In this document: piece by piece, positions 9,940-20,778 of the stretch
Layout: each line of letters opens with the position of its first letter
Position numbering within the stretch: position 1 is the stretch's first letter
NCBI GenBank assembly: GCA_958450365.1
Contig: CAUEEP010000932.1
Span: 631,501 to 695,500 of the forward strand
Length of the DNA stretch: 64,000 bases
From: Mesorhabditis belari
Lineage: Eukaryota > Nematoda > Chromadorea > Rhabditida > Rhabditidae
Direction of reading: 5' to 3'
Position numbers and translations under genes: made by a program
The notes under the pieces: generated by a model
The model's database searches: none
Told to the model about the DNA's origin: nothing
The model's input: the letters and a program-made list of their open reading frames with translations, nothing else

Positions 9940-11521
9940 TAATTCTTCTTTAACAAAAAGTTCTTCGCTAGCGTTCACAGGAAACAACGCTTCAACACAG
10001 CAGCCTTCGGATATTGATTGTTTGACATCTTCGTTTATTGATTGATCCTTGTCTGCATCACCGTCTTCTCTATCTGTTTCAGCTCCTAATCCATGTTCTT
10101 CTTTGACCATAAAAGCGAGAACAACCTAAAAACGCTATTAAAAAAATCAAAAATTTACTACAGTTTATTAAAACTCAAGTCAACTAATGCGAAACCATTT
10201 ACCTCTTGAAGTTCCTTCAATCTGTTTGACTCCTCTAGCGGTGCTTCATGTACCCGCTTGATATGTCTACGAAGCTCTGAAGCTAGAGGATAACTAAAAG
10301 AAAGCATGGGTACAATCCAATATCTTAAACGGACCGCTTATAACAATAACTGCACACGTGATCTTTTTTAATCTCATGGACACGACGTCTATGAAGGCTG
10401 AGAGCAGCTCGATTGGCCACACGCCGTCCGCAGTCCAGGCAAGCATACGGCAAATCCGTCTATAAAAACTTGCAATTGAGTTTTTCACAAAAGCTACCGA
10501 ATCTATGGCTGCGTAGGTCTTTCCTAGGCGATTTGCTTCTTCAATCTTGTCCGGGTGTTTTCTAAACTTATTATGGTCAAAATAGATAATTTAAAACTCT
10601 CAAACCTTTGGATATGCCGCTTCAACGATTGCATCGATGACATACTTTGGGAACAATACATACACGATTTGTCTAAATGTATGATGTCAACAAAATTTGA
10701 AACAACACACCTAATTTTTGGCGAGTTGATTTAGGCTTAGGAAGAAGCTCAAAAACAGATAATTGACCTGAATCGACCACGTCCTCTAAAATTTATCATG
10801 AATCAATCACAAAACCAATTAGATATACCTGCTTTCCATAAACCGTATGCATCACTTTGTTTTGAAGTACTCGCCTGATCAATAGTTGTCAATAAAGCTT
10901 CTTTGGTTTGACTATTGGTACGTCTTCTTTTAGCAATGACTTTTTCCTGAGTTAGCTTGTTTCGCTTGCAGTAAAAGATGTGTCTCTAAAGATAAAGGCT
11001 TTTTAAAGTCAAATTTTAACAAACTTTTGCTGCTTCCACAATTCCAAAGCGAACGCTACAAATTTTGCAAGCATATTTTTTTTCGACGATTTTCTCACCA
11101 TTCAGCAAAACGGAATGCACCAAACAAAGATGTATTCGTAGAGAGCGTTGACTTCTAAAACAAAGAAATAACCTAGTTATTCGCAAAAATTAATTACCGA
11201 CCCTCTCAAAAGTTATAAAAATTAATCAAGTGTATTATTTTGAAATTTACTTTAAAACTCGGGAACAATGAGTACATGGACTCAATCCGGCTTGATAATG
11301 CTTGTAGATGATGTGGCGTTTCAAGTGCGTTCGAGTAGTGAATCCTCCACCACAAATCTTGCACATGTGTTTAGGTTCTGGCTATTAAGAAATTAAAAGT
11401 AGGTAATTACAGGTAAAAAAAATACCGCTTTATCCACATGATAACTAGTCACATGCTTCCACATGTCTTTCTCCCCATTCAATCCTGCGAACACTCGGCA
11501 GCAAATGAAACAGACACTCAT
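9940..11521 (-). CDS. C2H2 zinc-finger protein, about 373 aa
   Basis: Ten exons: 11521-11426, 11381-11251, 11154-11025, 10985-10829, 10785-10711, 10672-10606, 10561-10498, 10459-10335, 10293-10203, 10125-9940. Fingers or finger-like pairs appear as CFICCRVF, CKICGGGFTTRTHLKRH, CTHCSRVL, CKICSVRFG, CMYCSQSMSSMQSLKRH, CLDCGRRVANRAALSLH and CSYCYKRYPLASELRRH, most followed by the second histidine of a KRVH or KH type. Spacing is irregular and several fingers lack the TGEKP linker, so it is not a KRAB-type array. The C-terminus is acidic. It probably binds nucleic acid in the nucleus; its target cannot be read from sequence. It starts 147 bp after the TXNL1 stop, with a TTTCAG acceptor 5 nt before the ATG, as for a downstream operon gene. 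An AATAAA signal follows near 9867. Confidence 0.85.
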
Positions 11522-11526
11522 CGGCC

Positions 11527-11536
11527 CTGAAATTCA
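11527..11536 (-). promoter_or_regulatory. Probable trans-splice acceptor of the zinc-finger gene
   Basis: The minus strand reads TGAATTTCAG then GGCCG and the ATG. There is no upstream exon in frame, an AATAAA lies just before it, and the previous gene's stop is only 147 bp away. This is what a spliced-leader (SL2-type) acceptor inside a nematode operon looks like. The leader itself cannot be seen in genomic sequence. Confidence 0.5.
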
Positions 11537-11668
11537 TTTATTTCAAGTGACACCAAATCCATCAATAGATCAATGCAAAACCGTAATAAATAACCAAGAA
11601 AAATAGTACAGTAAAAATTATCCATTATCATTTTGGAGGTAAAATAGGACAAGTTCAAGAAAGTCCCT

Positions 11669-12520
11669 TTAATGTCCAGCTTCGCCAGCTTTCCCTGCGA
11701 CGCGCTTGAAATCGTTCATGTTCACAGCGGACAGTGGCTGACCGTAGAACTTGAGCGCACACAACTCGGTCACGTCACCGCCTCCTTGATTGTTCTCGAT
11801 AAACACTTGAATATTTTGCACGTTTTGGAATCGCACAAACCGTAGCTCCACAACTTCGCCGTTGTCAGAGCTCGTGCTCGGTCCCAACTCGAATTCTTGT
11901 GTGGCTTCAGCTCCAGGAGCGTGGTCAAAATCAAGGGCTTTCGGCAAATTGATGAATAGTCTGATTTTCTTTGGAGCCAGTTTGCCAGGTCCTTTCAACA
12001 TAACTGAGTGAATCTTAACCGGCTGATTGAAAGGAAACGAGATGATCAGCTGCTCATCACAATCCGATTTCAGATTCCCTCGACCGTCAAGAAAAGCCTC
12101 CAACGGGGTGTCATCGTCGTTGTTGAGTGCCTCAGATTGTTGCTTTTCAATGAATGGATGAAGATCGATGTAACCAGGCGCTTCACTCGACGTGCTCACT
12201 TCAGCGTACTTGCGAATCATCGCTTCCAAAGCATTTGGGTCAGCCCCTCGCAAAACCTCGACCTTGCTTTTGTTGACGAACATGACGAAAGTGGGCATCG
12301 CCGAGACTCCGTTCGTTGCTGCCACTTCTTGGCATTTGTCCACATCCACTTTGATGAAATCGACGCCAAGATATTTGTTGGAGAGCTGTTCGAAGACGGG
12401 CGCAATTTTCTTGCACGGTCCACACCAATCCGCATAAAAGTCGACAACATAGGGCCTTCCGCCGGCTGCGCCCACAGCTCCATTGAAATCCGCGTCGGTA
12501 AGGCACTTCTTCACCGGCAT
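11669..12520 (-). CDS. TXNL1: Thioredoxin-like protein 1 (thioredoxin plus PITH domain)
   Basis: A single exon of 283 aa starts MPVKKCLTDADFNGAVG; human TXNL1 is 289 aa. Residues up to about 110 form a thioredoxin fold with the redox motif WCGPC in YADWCGPCKKIAPVF and the cis-proline region SAMPTFVMF. The rest is a PITH domain with NQPVKIHSVMLKGPG, RLFINLPKALDFD and VRFQNVQNIQVFIENNQGG. TXNL1 is a cytosolic protein that docks on the 26S proteasome and reduces substrates. The ATG chosen is at 12520-12518; an upstream TTG would add three residues but has no support. Its acceptor-like TTTTAG lies about 21 nt upstream. It is the first gene of the minus-strand cluster, and is unusual here in having no intron. 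Confidence 0.97.
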   Translation of the reverse strand: MPVKKCLTDADFNGAVGAAGGRPYVVDFYADWCGPCKKIAPVFEQLSNKYLGVDFIKVDVDKCQEVAATNGVSAMPTFVMFVNKSKVEVLRGADPNALEAMIRKYAEVSTSSEAPGYIDLHPFIEKQQSEALNNDDDTPLEAFLDGRGNLKSDCDEQLIISFPFNQPVKIHSVMLKGPGKLAPKKIRLFINLPKALDFDHAPGAEATQEFELGPSTSSDNGEVVELRFVRFQNVQNIQVFIENNQGGGDVTELCALKFYGQPLSAVNMNDFKRVAGKAGEAGH

Positions 12521-13030
12521 CTTTCGCAATAGAAACGTTCACTAAAATGAATGATTACAAAAACGATGGCTTCTAAAAAAAAACAAAACAAAAAGAATGA
12601 CGAAGTTGAGAATTTGGAAGAGGGAATGCTGTGCTGGAAATTTTCTGCGTGTATTTTATATAGTTTTATTTTTTTACTGAATAGCTCAAAAGGTAAGGAA
12701 TTAAAGATATTAAACTAATCAAAATTATAATCAATGATGGAAAAGGCGTTATAAAGTCCGAAAGGTTAAAGATTTTTCATTTTTAAGGTTTTCGCGTCAT
12801 GTCATCAACCTATAGTTCGAAAATTGTGCAAATTTCATTTTTTCTGTGTTCACGACGCAAAAATACTCGTGACAGGGTGAAAGGAGAGGAAAAATTGAAA
12901 CCCGGTTAAAAGACTTTGTGACTGCATAGAAATTGAGTGGTGTTACCTTTGTTTTGGTTTTTCGTTATGCGTTTCTCTTTATTGAACCTTTTCTATTATC
13001 TTAGTCCTTTTATTCATTCTTTTCAGCAAG
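12521..13030. promoter_or_regulatory. Shared intergenic region between two head-to-head gene clusters
   Basis: These 510 bp separate the starts of TXNL1 (minus) and the MED28-like gene (plus), so they should hold both promoters. The sequence is AT-rich with no obvious TATA box. The plus gene has TTTTCAG 4 nt before its ATG and the minus gene has a TTTTAG acceptor. I see no further motif that I can name. Confidence 0.55.
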
Positions 13031-13525
13031 ATGGCATTCACTCCGTCAACGGGCAAGCAAAATCTGAAGGTATGTTTGGAGAAGAGAGCCTCCATGCAAC
13101 AAATTCCACCGGCACCGACATCCAATGCTGCTGATCCTAAGGAACCTGAAGGGCCACCCGGGCTACAAGCACCGATTGAAGGAGACCAAGAACCAATGGA
13201 TATGCTAGACGAATGCCATAAACTCACCGGGGATCTTTTGCCGCGCATATCCGCTTGTCTCAATGAGCTTACCAAGAAGACAACTAAAGGGAAAATCGAT
13301 GAAGTTGGACAAGGATTTACCGATTGTCTGGCTACCATCGACAACAAATTGGGAAAAGTGATCGAGTACTTGATGCACGTCATCTCAACATCATCGAACC
13401 AAAAAGTGATGGACTTTGAGTTAAAGGAACAACTCGCTCTCGCTAAAGCTACAGAAGATGATTTTAAAAGAGAGCTCGCGAAGTTCTACGAGAAGCATCT
13501 TGGCTCTGACGAGGATCCTTTGTAA
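13031..13525 (+). CDS. Small helical protein, possibly Mediator subunit 28-like
   Basis: A single exon of 164 aa. Residues 1-55 are proline-rich and probably disordered. The remainder is helical: LDECHKLTGDLLPRISACL, IDEVGQGFTDCLATIDNKL, VIEYLMHVI and a charged C-terminal helix DFKRELAKFYEKHL. Two-helix layout, size and the V-x-G-F-x-C-L pattern resemble MED28, a head subunit of the Mediator transcription complex, but similarity is weak and I treat it as a suggestion. A TTTTCAG acceptor lies 4 nt before the ATG. The sequence AAGGTATGT at codons 13-15 looks like a donor, yet the frame stays open through it and no matching acceptor restores a frame. It is the first gene of the plus-strand cluster. 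Confidence 0.75.
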   Translation: MAFTPSTGKQNLKVCLEKRASMQQIPPAPTSNAADPKEPEGPPGLQAPIEGDQEPMDMLDECHKLTGDLLPRISACLNELTKKTTKGKIDEVGQGFTDCLATIDNKLGKVIEYLMHVISTSSNQKVMDFELKEQLALAKATEDDFKRELAKFYEKHLGSDEDPL

Positions 13526-13681
13526 AATAAACGCCATATTTTAGCTTTTTAGTATTATACTTCTGTCTTTCAACAAATAAGTAAATTTGTTTTTTTCTGG
13601 CTTTATTTGGGGTTATTTGTGTCTTCTAGTGATTTCTTGATACGGGTTTGTTTTAATGTGTTGTAATCCTTTGATTTAGTG

Positions 13682-16099
13682 ATGGGTAAAGTGAGGAAAC
13701 GATGTCTACAAAATTCGAACGGAGGAGCGGATGTGATTGAAATCAGCAACGAGGAGGCATTTACGAGGAAGGTAAAATGCCTATTTAAGCAGCTAAAAGT
13801 GATGTTTAGACAAAATTGCTTCATTTCTTCAACCCCAAGTCAATCCAAGTAAAGAAGGCGAAAGTGGAAGAGGAACAAGCAGAAAATTGTCAACACGAAG
13901 TGAGGCCTTAATATTAAGTATATAATTTTAATTTCTAATAATTTGTTTAGAGCATTGCCATGAAGACGACAAAGGCCTCTCCTATGAAGGCCATGACGTT
14001 TAAATTTGCTTCGCGTAAGTTGCTAATGAGAACTACTGATAACAATGGTAATTAGTTTTAGTTGATGTTGATTTTGCCCCCTACTCAAGTTATGGCTCGT
14101 TATCCTATAACACAATGTCTACCGAAGAGCCAACTTGGGAGATTAATTTCAGAAAGGAACCAATAATTCAGTAATTTATTGCGAATTAGAAAGAAATTTT
14201 GTCTTTTCAGCACTTCCTCATCAAGTAAATGGAGCGATTTATCGTTTGACGAACAGCCGCTAAATGAGCCAGATCAAAAAATTGAAGTCTTAAAAGCAAA
14301 GTAGGGTGTTTATGTTGTTTTTACTGGTAAAATTTAGGCGCAAAAAACAAAAACAGAGTCAAAGTCTGGAGCCTCTTCCATGGAGCCAACAGTTGGACTT
14401 GTTAGATTGCCCATTGTGGCAGGATGATTCACACCTGGTTCAAGCAAGAAAAATTCTATTACAATGGCGAAAAAGGCTTGATAAGGAACAAAGTTTGATT
14501 TCCTAAGCTTCTTCATTCAAAGCCTTTATTTAGATGAACCTGTTGTGGCATCTAAGTCAAAAAAGAAACAAAAACGACTGAAACAGTCAAGCGATGACGA
14601 AGATGTAAGAAACAAATGGAAAGTTCGATTTTTTCTATTTTCTTTTAGTGTGAATCGGATGAAGAGTACAATCCTGATGGCGAGTATAACTCGATAGAAA
14701 ATCCAGTGCTTTTCTATGGACCCTCAACATCGAAGGAATTGTCGGTAAGCTGAACGATATGCCTGCTTTGATATTGACTATTTTTTAGATATATCGTTTA
14801 GCTGAGCAGTGTCGTTTTAAAATCCTCGAGCTTCATACTGGAGATAAACGAGATGGTGACAGTTTAAGGAAACGCATAGAAGCTGCGGCCACTTCACATA
14901 GGGTAATTATCCTAAAAATCTTGAATGTATTTAATTTTAGGTAAACCTAACGGAGAAGTCGTTGAACAACTTCTTTGCACAGCGAACAAATTCTGGAGCT
15001 GATGAAAAAAAAACGAAAGGCGATCGAGAACATACACTTATTCTTGTTTCGAATGTCAGTTTAATTTTTAAGGAAAATGTTATTTCTTTAGATCGATATT
15101 TCATTCCAAGTCGACTACAATTTCATCACATCATTGACCGCTGTTTTGGAAAACGTACATGTGCCTGTTTTTGTTACGTGCAAAGACGAGGTGACGATCA
15201 TTTACTATTCTTTTATTATGCGCTAATTCAGATAAAATCCGGCCCGTTAATTGACTTGCCTAACTTATTGCAAATACAAATTCCGACGGTTGATGATAGC
15301 CCGGAAATCCTTGAGGTAACATTTGGAAAAGTTTGCGACGAATCAATTTTATTTCAGAAACTTGCGGCCAACTCAAACTTCAAGTTGTCACAGGCAGATT
15401 TCAGCAAATTGTCAACGTTTTTTAACAACGATCTCCACAAATCTGCAAATTGGTTGCAATTTTCATGTGCGACTCATGGGAAAGTTTCGCTGCCTATCGA
15501 TTTAAGGTTAGTTTGAGTTATGTTTTTGGAACAAAGTTTTTATTTTAGAAATAAATTCGATGATCCTTTTCGCACTCACCTAAAGGGCGTAGACCAGGAG
15601 CTTGTTCCCTCCTGGATTCATAAGGATCATCACGAGGAAAAATTCGAGAAAAGAAGCCGTTACCCTCAAATTTTTGAAACTCTCAAGGTTTTTCCCATTA
15701 ATTTCAGTATTGTAATTAAACTTACAGCCTACAACCGGAGAAGAAACAAAATGGAGAATGATTTCCAAATTTGTTGAATCGCTCGATTATATGGAAGGGA
15801 GGAAAGGTTGGTTGTAAAATTATGCTATTAACTAACACCTGACTTATTTAAGACTTGTGCACCGATGTCCTCCCGATGTTACAAGTGATGAATGTGTCCT
15901 ACAGAAGTCAAATCACCGGTAGAAGGTATTTTTGCAATAAATTTCGTTAAATCATCAATTCAACAGGTCACTGCATTACTTCTCACAAACTCAAGGCAAT
16001 TCATCAGTTATCGACCGTAACGGACAACTACTACCACTTCTTGCTCAATTTCATAACAATACTTCGAACATTTTGCCATCTAATTTTACTAAACATTGA
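13682..16099 (+). CDS. ATAD5: ATAD5/ELG1-like PCNA unloader with degraded ATPase motifs
   Basis: Seventeen exons give 567 aa: 13682-13771, 13855-13899, 13951-14014, 14062-14170, 14211-14300, 14338-14492, 14534-14604, 14649-14744, 14789-14902, 14941-15054, 15092-15190, 15232-15315, 15358-15506, 15549-15687, 15728-15806, 15853-15925, 15967-16099. Order matches ATAD5: a basic N-terminus, an entry segment (PWSQQLDLLDCPLW, then RKILLQWRKRL), the nucleotide-site region, a post-Walker segment RFKILELHTGDKRDGDSL, a sensor region PVFVTCKDE, a lid region LAANSNFKLSQADFSKL and a C-terminal RRSLHYF motif. ATAD5-RFC unloads PCNA from DNA after replication. The P-loop is GPSTSKELS (about residues 232-240) where GPxGxGKT is expected, and Walker B is LILVSNID where LILFEEVD is expected. 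The protein is far shorter than human ATAD5 (1,844 aa). It may be a catalytically dead member or a fast-evolving gene. Second in its cluster, 156 bp after the previous stop, with TTTAG 2 nt before the ATG. Confidence 0.75.
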
Positions 16100-16263
16100 T
16101 AATTTGTACGATGCTGGATATCTCGTTTATTGTAATTAATAAATTGTGCTTGAAGTTTTTCTTGTGAATACCTAAAATGGTGGTTGACGGCCAGTGGGCT
16201 TTTTTTTAACTTTTCTACTTGGTCTTTGTAAATAGAAATTCTTATTTGAAAGTGTTTAGGCTG

Positions 16264-16952
16264 ATGCCGGTTCATTCGCAGGAAAATCTCGAGCTAAAGA
16301 AATCTCTCGACGCAATTCGAGATGAAATCGACGGATGGATTATGATTCAAAAGGTTTTTTCAAATAATGATAGTTTTTTAAGTTTATTCCTTTATTAAGT
16401 TGTCGAGCTTGATATACAATTACCAAATTTTATTCTATGTCGATTTTTACAGGTGGCTGAGTTGCGAAACGAGGAGCAACAAACGAAGATAATGGCACCG
16501 TTGAATGCAAAAAACCCTATCCTCCAATCGACACTACCGCAAGACCTTGTGCATGCAGGTTTTGTTTATTTAAATATTAAGCCTTTGTAATTTTTCGACA
16601 AATTTGTAGTGGCGAAGATGTTTCATAAAACGAGCGATGTCGAATCACTGTTGAGGGAAAACGGCAATCTTCAGGTATACATTTCTTGTATATTAAAAAT
16701 AATGGTATCGCTTGAAGAGTCAAATCGATTGGATTACAAATGAGTTAGAGTTTGAAACGGGAATGATTAAAGAGTAAGATTTTTGAAAATTTCGTTTATA
16801 GTAAGATTTATTTTAGCTTGCGCGCTTTGTGCCTTTTGGAGACGAGTCGCTTAAAGCAGGAGGAGCAATTCTGGTCCGAACAAGTGGAGATCACGAATAA
16901 ACTGGCCACCGAAGTTCAGGAACTCGAAAAGATGCTTGAGCAACCACTGTAA
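16264..16952 (+). CDS. Coiled-coil protein of 150 aa, family not recognised
   Basis: Five exons: 16264-16353, 16453-16558, 16610-16674, 16718-16773, 16817-16952. All junctions keep one frame and end at TAA. The protein is almost wholly helical and charged: ENLELKKSLDAIRDEID, VAELRNEEQQTK, DVESLLRENGNLQSQIDWI and a long C-terminal coiled coil with LETSRLKQEEQFWSEQVE. There is no signal peptide or membrane segment. The size and heptad pattern fit subunits of kinetochore, augmin or tethering complexes, but nothing allows a choice. The acceptor of exon 4 (CTTGAAG) is weak, though the frame requires it. The ATG follows GTGTTTAG by 4 nt and lies 165 bp from the ATAD5-like stop, so it is probably the third member of the operon. 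Confidence 0.75.
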
Positions 16953-18302
16953 TCGAATTGTTTTTATTTGTGCTTTGAGTTTTATTGATTGGGGATTCTC
17001 TTTTGCAAGTCCACTGTTTTATCGGGTTGAATCGTTCGAGGGTTTGTGATTGGATATTTCTTTGTGCATTTTACTCTGTGATCTTTAATACATCCAGTCG
17101 TCGTATTAACTGTGAATTTTTTTGGAATTGCTAATTAATAAAAGTTATTGGGATCAATTTGAACTTTAATTCATTTTGCTGCGCTCATCAAAAAGGTTTT
17201 TGAGAAATATAGTTTTCTATGTTTTCAACGCTTTGCAGTAAAGTTCCAGAAAACGAAGGAAGGTTTTTGTGTGGCTGTTGTCGAAAAGTTTTTTTGCCGG
17301 GTCAATTGATGAGGGAAGAATCGGTGTACTATGTCCTCTCCTCTGGATGTCATTGTTTCTTCCCATTTCTCTAGTCGTCTGTCTCTGATGTGCCGGGGTA
17401 TTCCCTGAAAGATCCACGTGTTCACCACTGGAGGTCCACGTGCTCGACACTGGGGAAGTCCTTTTCACGATCCGGCCCCGCTCACCCACCCTATGCATGT
17501 CCCCGATGTCTGCCCGAAGCAGCGCACGAAAAGAACAGATGATAGTTGAGAGGCAGGTTATGGGAAGATGCATAATGCTCTTGGGTGCATGCGAACCCGC
17601 CCCACTGTTTCACCATCGAATCTCGGTTTGTGAATCTTGGCCTCTGGCAAACACAACAAGCATTGCTTGTTGAATTTGAAGCTTAGTCCCATGATTCTTA
17701 TCGTGTTTATTTGGGAGTTTTTTTTCAATATTTTACGGTACGTCTAGGTAGGCGCTGAGGAAATAAGGTTCAAGGTTGATATTTTGTTGTGGAGTGGGTA
17801 ACTTAGAATTTTGGTTTCTTTTAGAAACATTTCATCGCTTTTGGCTCGATTTTTCTGCTTCTATCATTACTCACAAAGGACTGACTCATCAATCACTTTT
17901 TGAAAGAGCTTACTCACCTCAATGTTTTCTTGATCGAAAATCGTATTTTGATCCCAAATTTTCAACGATTCTTTCCCACGAGCTCTCACCGCTCTCCATC
18001 ATCCCGGGGGTTTCCCGGGGTTGATCTCTCTCTCGCAAAAAGAAAGCGGAAAGCAGTCAGTATAGGACCTATTGGCTCTCTCATAGTCAGCGGTTTCTTC
18101 CTTCCGCACACACTGCATCCCCGCATCTTTTCCCTCTTCCATTCCCAGCCGCTTTCCTCTCCATTTCCGCACACAAAGGATGGAGGAAAATAGACTTTTT
18201 TCATTTACACACGCTGCCCCTTCCTGCTAGTGCTTTTTTGTTTCAATTTTTCTAATTAATGGGATAGCTTTTCTTCAACATTGGCTTCAGAGAGGGCCGT
18301 GA
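16953..18302. other. Intergenic region before DMAC2L
   Basis: AATAAAA near 17137 probably ends the plus-strand cluster. A GC-richer island at about 17,320-17,620 is open on both strands (minus 17573-17217, plus 17440-17673) but shows no domain or splice pattern. A second GC-rich stretch near 17,980-18,190 resembles a promoter region. DMAC2L is preceded by TTGGCTTCAG, a plausible trans-splice acceptor, 12 nt before its ATG. Confidence 0.5.
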
Positions 18303-20144
18303 ATGGCTGCGGCCGCCACTACACCAGTACTCACTTACGCTGGGCCCGGGAATTTTATTCGTGAGTTTTTCAATTAAGATTTTAAATCATTTCCATTTCA
18401 CGTTTAATTTACATTTAAATCTTTTAAGGTTTGCGCAAAAAGTTTCATTTACCTGGGGATCCAAACAGCCAAAGCTATAAATTTCTTTGGCTAGACCAAA
18501 CTGCAGTCCATTTTTTTCTCCATACCCTCGTTGGCTTTCTCTCAAACCCCTTCTTTTTGCTGAAAAGTGCATGGGATTGGCTCGGAAAACAAGGGGCAAC
18601 AACTTCAACTTTTGAGTTTTCGCAAAAAGATTTCGCAATCTAGACTTGTTTTTGAAATATTGCATTTAAAATTATTCTCTTTGGCTATAAAGTTTGTTTA
18701 GCGATGGCGCGTTTTTTGATGCGACAACAGGAGAAATTTATGCAACGTCTTGGCGATCACAATATTCCCGGACTGCGATGGGTGATCGAAGGATTTAATT
18801 AGTGAGTTCATTCGGTATTTTTATTAGTTGTTGTTGAGCCAAACAACTTTTAATCTAAAAATGGAGCGTACTTTTTAAAAAGTACTTTTAAAAGTATTAA
18901 AAGTCTGAGCTTTTAATGTTCTAGACAAAGCTTGTTTTATTTTTTTTATTTTTTTTATTTTTTAATTTAGTTACGACAAAGAACGTGTGAAAGAAGTTGG
19001 ACCCGATCGAGCAGCTGCTGAATGGATTGTTCGCTGTGGGTGCATTTATATAACTTGGATACTTTATTTATGAGACTCGATCGTTTTTTGTTTTCTCTTT
19101 ACTAACAGATAAATTTCAGGTGGAGGATGTGTCAAGTACGTGATTTAATTTTGGTAAAAGGTTTTTGTTATTCAAATAGAGAATTCTATTCTCTATTTGC
19201 CGTGGAGGAAGTGTCAAGTTTGTGCTTTATTTGGGTGAATTTGGTTCACGAATAACATAGATAATTCAATAACGCTTTTTGGTAACTTTATCAACTTTAG
19301 ATTCGACAAGATCACCGATCGTTTCTCCGACTACAATGCTTTGGTAAGACGCTGTGCCGAGCTTGACCCACGTCTTTCTGATGATCAAGTTTGTGTGCTT
19401 TTCCTAATTTAAATATTTTCGTCTAGGTTCGAGTGACGCACATTGAGGCAATTGATGCTTCTGTCACTGGATATGGTTGTCGGCATTTTGGTAAGTTTAT
19501 GCTCATGGACCTACCAGCTTGTGCTCATTTTAAAAGCCAATTTTGATTTACATACCTAAATTTTTTAGATGGCCTAAATGCTATTTTGGACGTCCGCTTT
19601 GTGCGCTGCAAGAACTTGCACGATTTTGGACTGAAATACATGGGTGATGTAAGTTTTTAGTGTACATTTGCAAATAACACATGGTTTTATCGATTCAATA
19701 TATTTTGTTATTTTAGGCTGTCGGCAAGAAGTTGAACTACCTCGAAATCGACTCGTGTCCTCGTATCACCGAGGATGGTCTAGCTCACCTCAAACAGTGC
19801 ACGTAAGTATTCTGCTACTCTTGATTAAACAATAATAGTGTTAAAGCGTTATCCGGTTATACCCAAGTGTCCTGAACTGGTTCTAATGGATAGTACCATA
19901 TTTTTCATCTTTGAAGTGTTAAAAAATGCTTTAGAAGTTTAACAACAGGAATCATTACCTTTTGTGTTAGCTGAGGCTTTTGTCTTTTTAAAGGCCAATT
20001 TTCAATCATATTTTCAGTGGCCTCAAATCGCTTCTCATCCACAACCTCCCACGTGTATACGGAAAGCCAAAAATCTACCAAGAACTTCGCCAAGCCTTAC
20101 CGATGTGCGAGATCCACTACCCTGACTACGAGAAGCCCTCGTGA
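18303..20144 (+). CDS. DMAC2L: Distal membrane-arm assembly component 2-like / ATP synthase subunit s
   Basis: Nine exons give 227 aa: 18303-18360, 18702-18801, 18971-19035, 19120-19135, 19301-19388, 19427-19490, 19569-19648, 19717-19802, 20018-20144. The N-terminal part up to RQQEKFMQRLGDHNIPGLRW may include a mitochondrial targeting segment. WIVRCGG and the following HIEAIDAS, GYGCRHFDGL, VRFVRCKNLHDFGL, LNYLEIDSCPRITEDGL and LKSLLIHNLPRV are the leucine-rich-repeat-like modules of the ATP5S/DMAC2 family. Human ATP5S has the corresponding AEWLLRCGA, KIQAIDA and NITDKG. The family acts at the mitochondrial inner membrane in ATP synthase or complex I assembly. Exon 4 is only 16 nt, GTGGAGGATGTGTCAA, and its inclusion is needed to read RCGGCVKFDK. 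A decayed copy of it lies in the next intron. An AATAAA at 20521 is a likely polyadenylation signal. Confidence 0.92.
19202..19217 (+). other. Decayed duplicate of the DMAC2L 16-nt micro-exon
   Basis: GTGGAGGAAGTGTCAA differs from the used micro-exon (19120-19135) at one base and is followed by GT, but the preceding bases are TTTGCCG, not CAG. The flanking intron sequence is also similar, so a segment of about 45 bp was duplicated. If used it would change one cysteine codon to serine (TGT to AGT) and keep frame. Without an AG acceptor it is probably silent. Confidence 0.65.
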
Positions 20145-20778
20145 ATGGCAGTCAATTAACGTTCAACATTTAAATCACTTAAGACTTTCTCTAGCTTTTA
20201 AAGCGAATTGCCTTTGAAGTACCGAGAATTTGCTCTTTTCGTTACACTTGTTTCTTTTGGCTGAGGGAATCTGTACATTTGAAACATTTTATTAGTTGGT
20301 TGATTAGCGATACCTAGTGCTTTTCTAGTTAATTCAATTGAATTTGTTGGGTTCGTTTTGGTATAATACTTGGCTATCATAATATGTGAGCAACCCATCT
20401 GCGAATTTTCGATATCTACGTGTATCTTTTTCTGATGTACAAAGTGTTTGAGAGTGATTCATTGCGATTTCGTGTAAAAGAATTCCCCGTTTTTTAAGCC
20501 ATATTACACTCAATGTGTACAATAAAGATTATCGGAATAAGTTTTCAAACTATTTTATTTAAAAAGGCACATACGAATACTCGAAGTGACACTTATGCTT
20601 TAGGTGAGAGAGCGAGAAGAGTGAAGAGGTGGGAGGAAGTGATCTCAGATATCAAAATTCGATTGTTTTAAGCTGTTGTTGGAAATAGGAATACGGCGGA
20701 AAAATCGATCAATTCATAGCTTCATAGGGCAGTTTTTTTGAGAAAAATAAATTTAAAACTACAAACGATTCATTTTTT
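20145..20778. other. Convergent 3' ends of DMAC2L and MPI
   Basis: The two genes converge here. DMAC2L has AATAAA at 20521 on the plus strand. On the minus strand the MPI 3' region follows the stop at 20781-20779. No further gene is visible. Confidence 0.6.

Noticed and set aside
11997..12532. A 174-codon plus-strand frame opposite TXNL1
   Set aside because: It is the antisense shadow of a GC-rich single-exon gene.
13067..13076. A splice donor AAGGTATGT in the MED28-like gene
   Set aside because: The frame is open through it and no AG acceptor downstream gives a better protein.
17217..17673. Overlapping frames on both strands in the intergenic island
   Set aside because: No domain, no splice signals and no clear preference of strand; kept only as an unexplained island.
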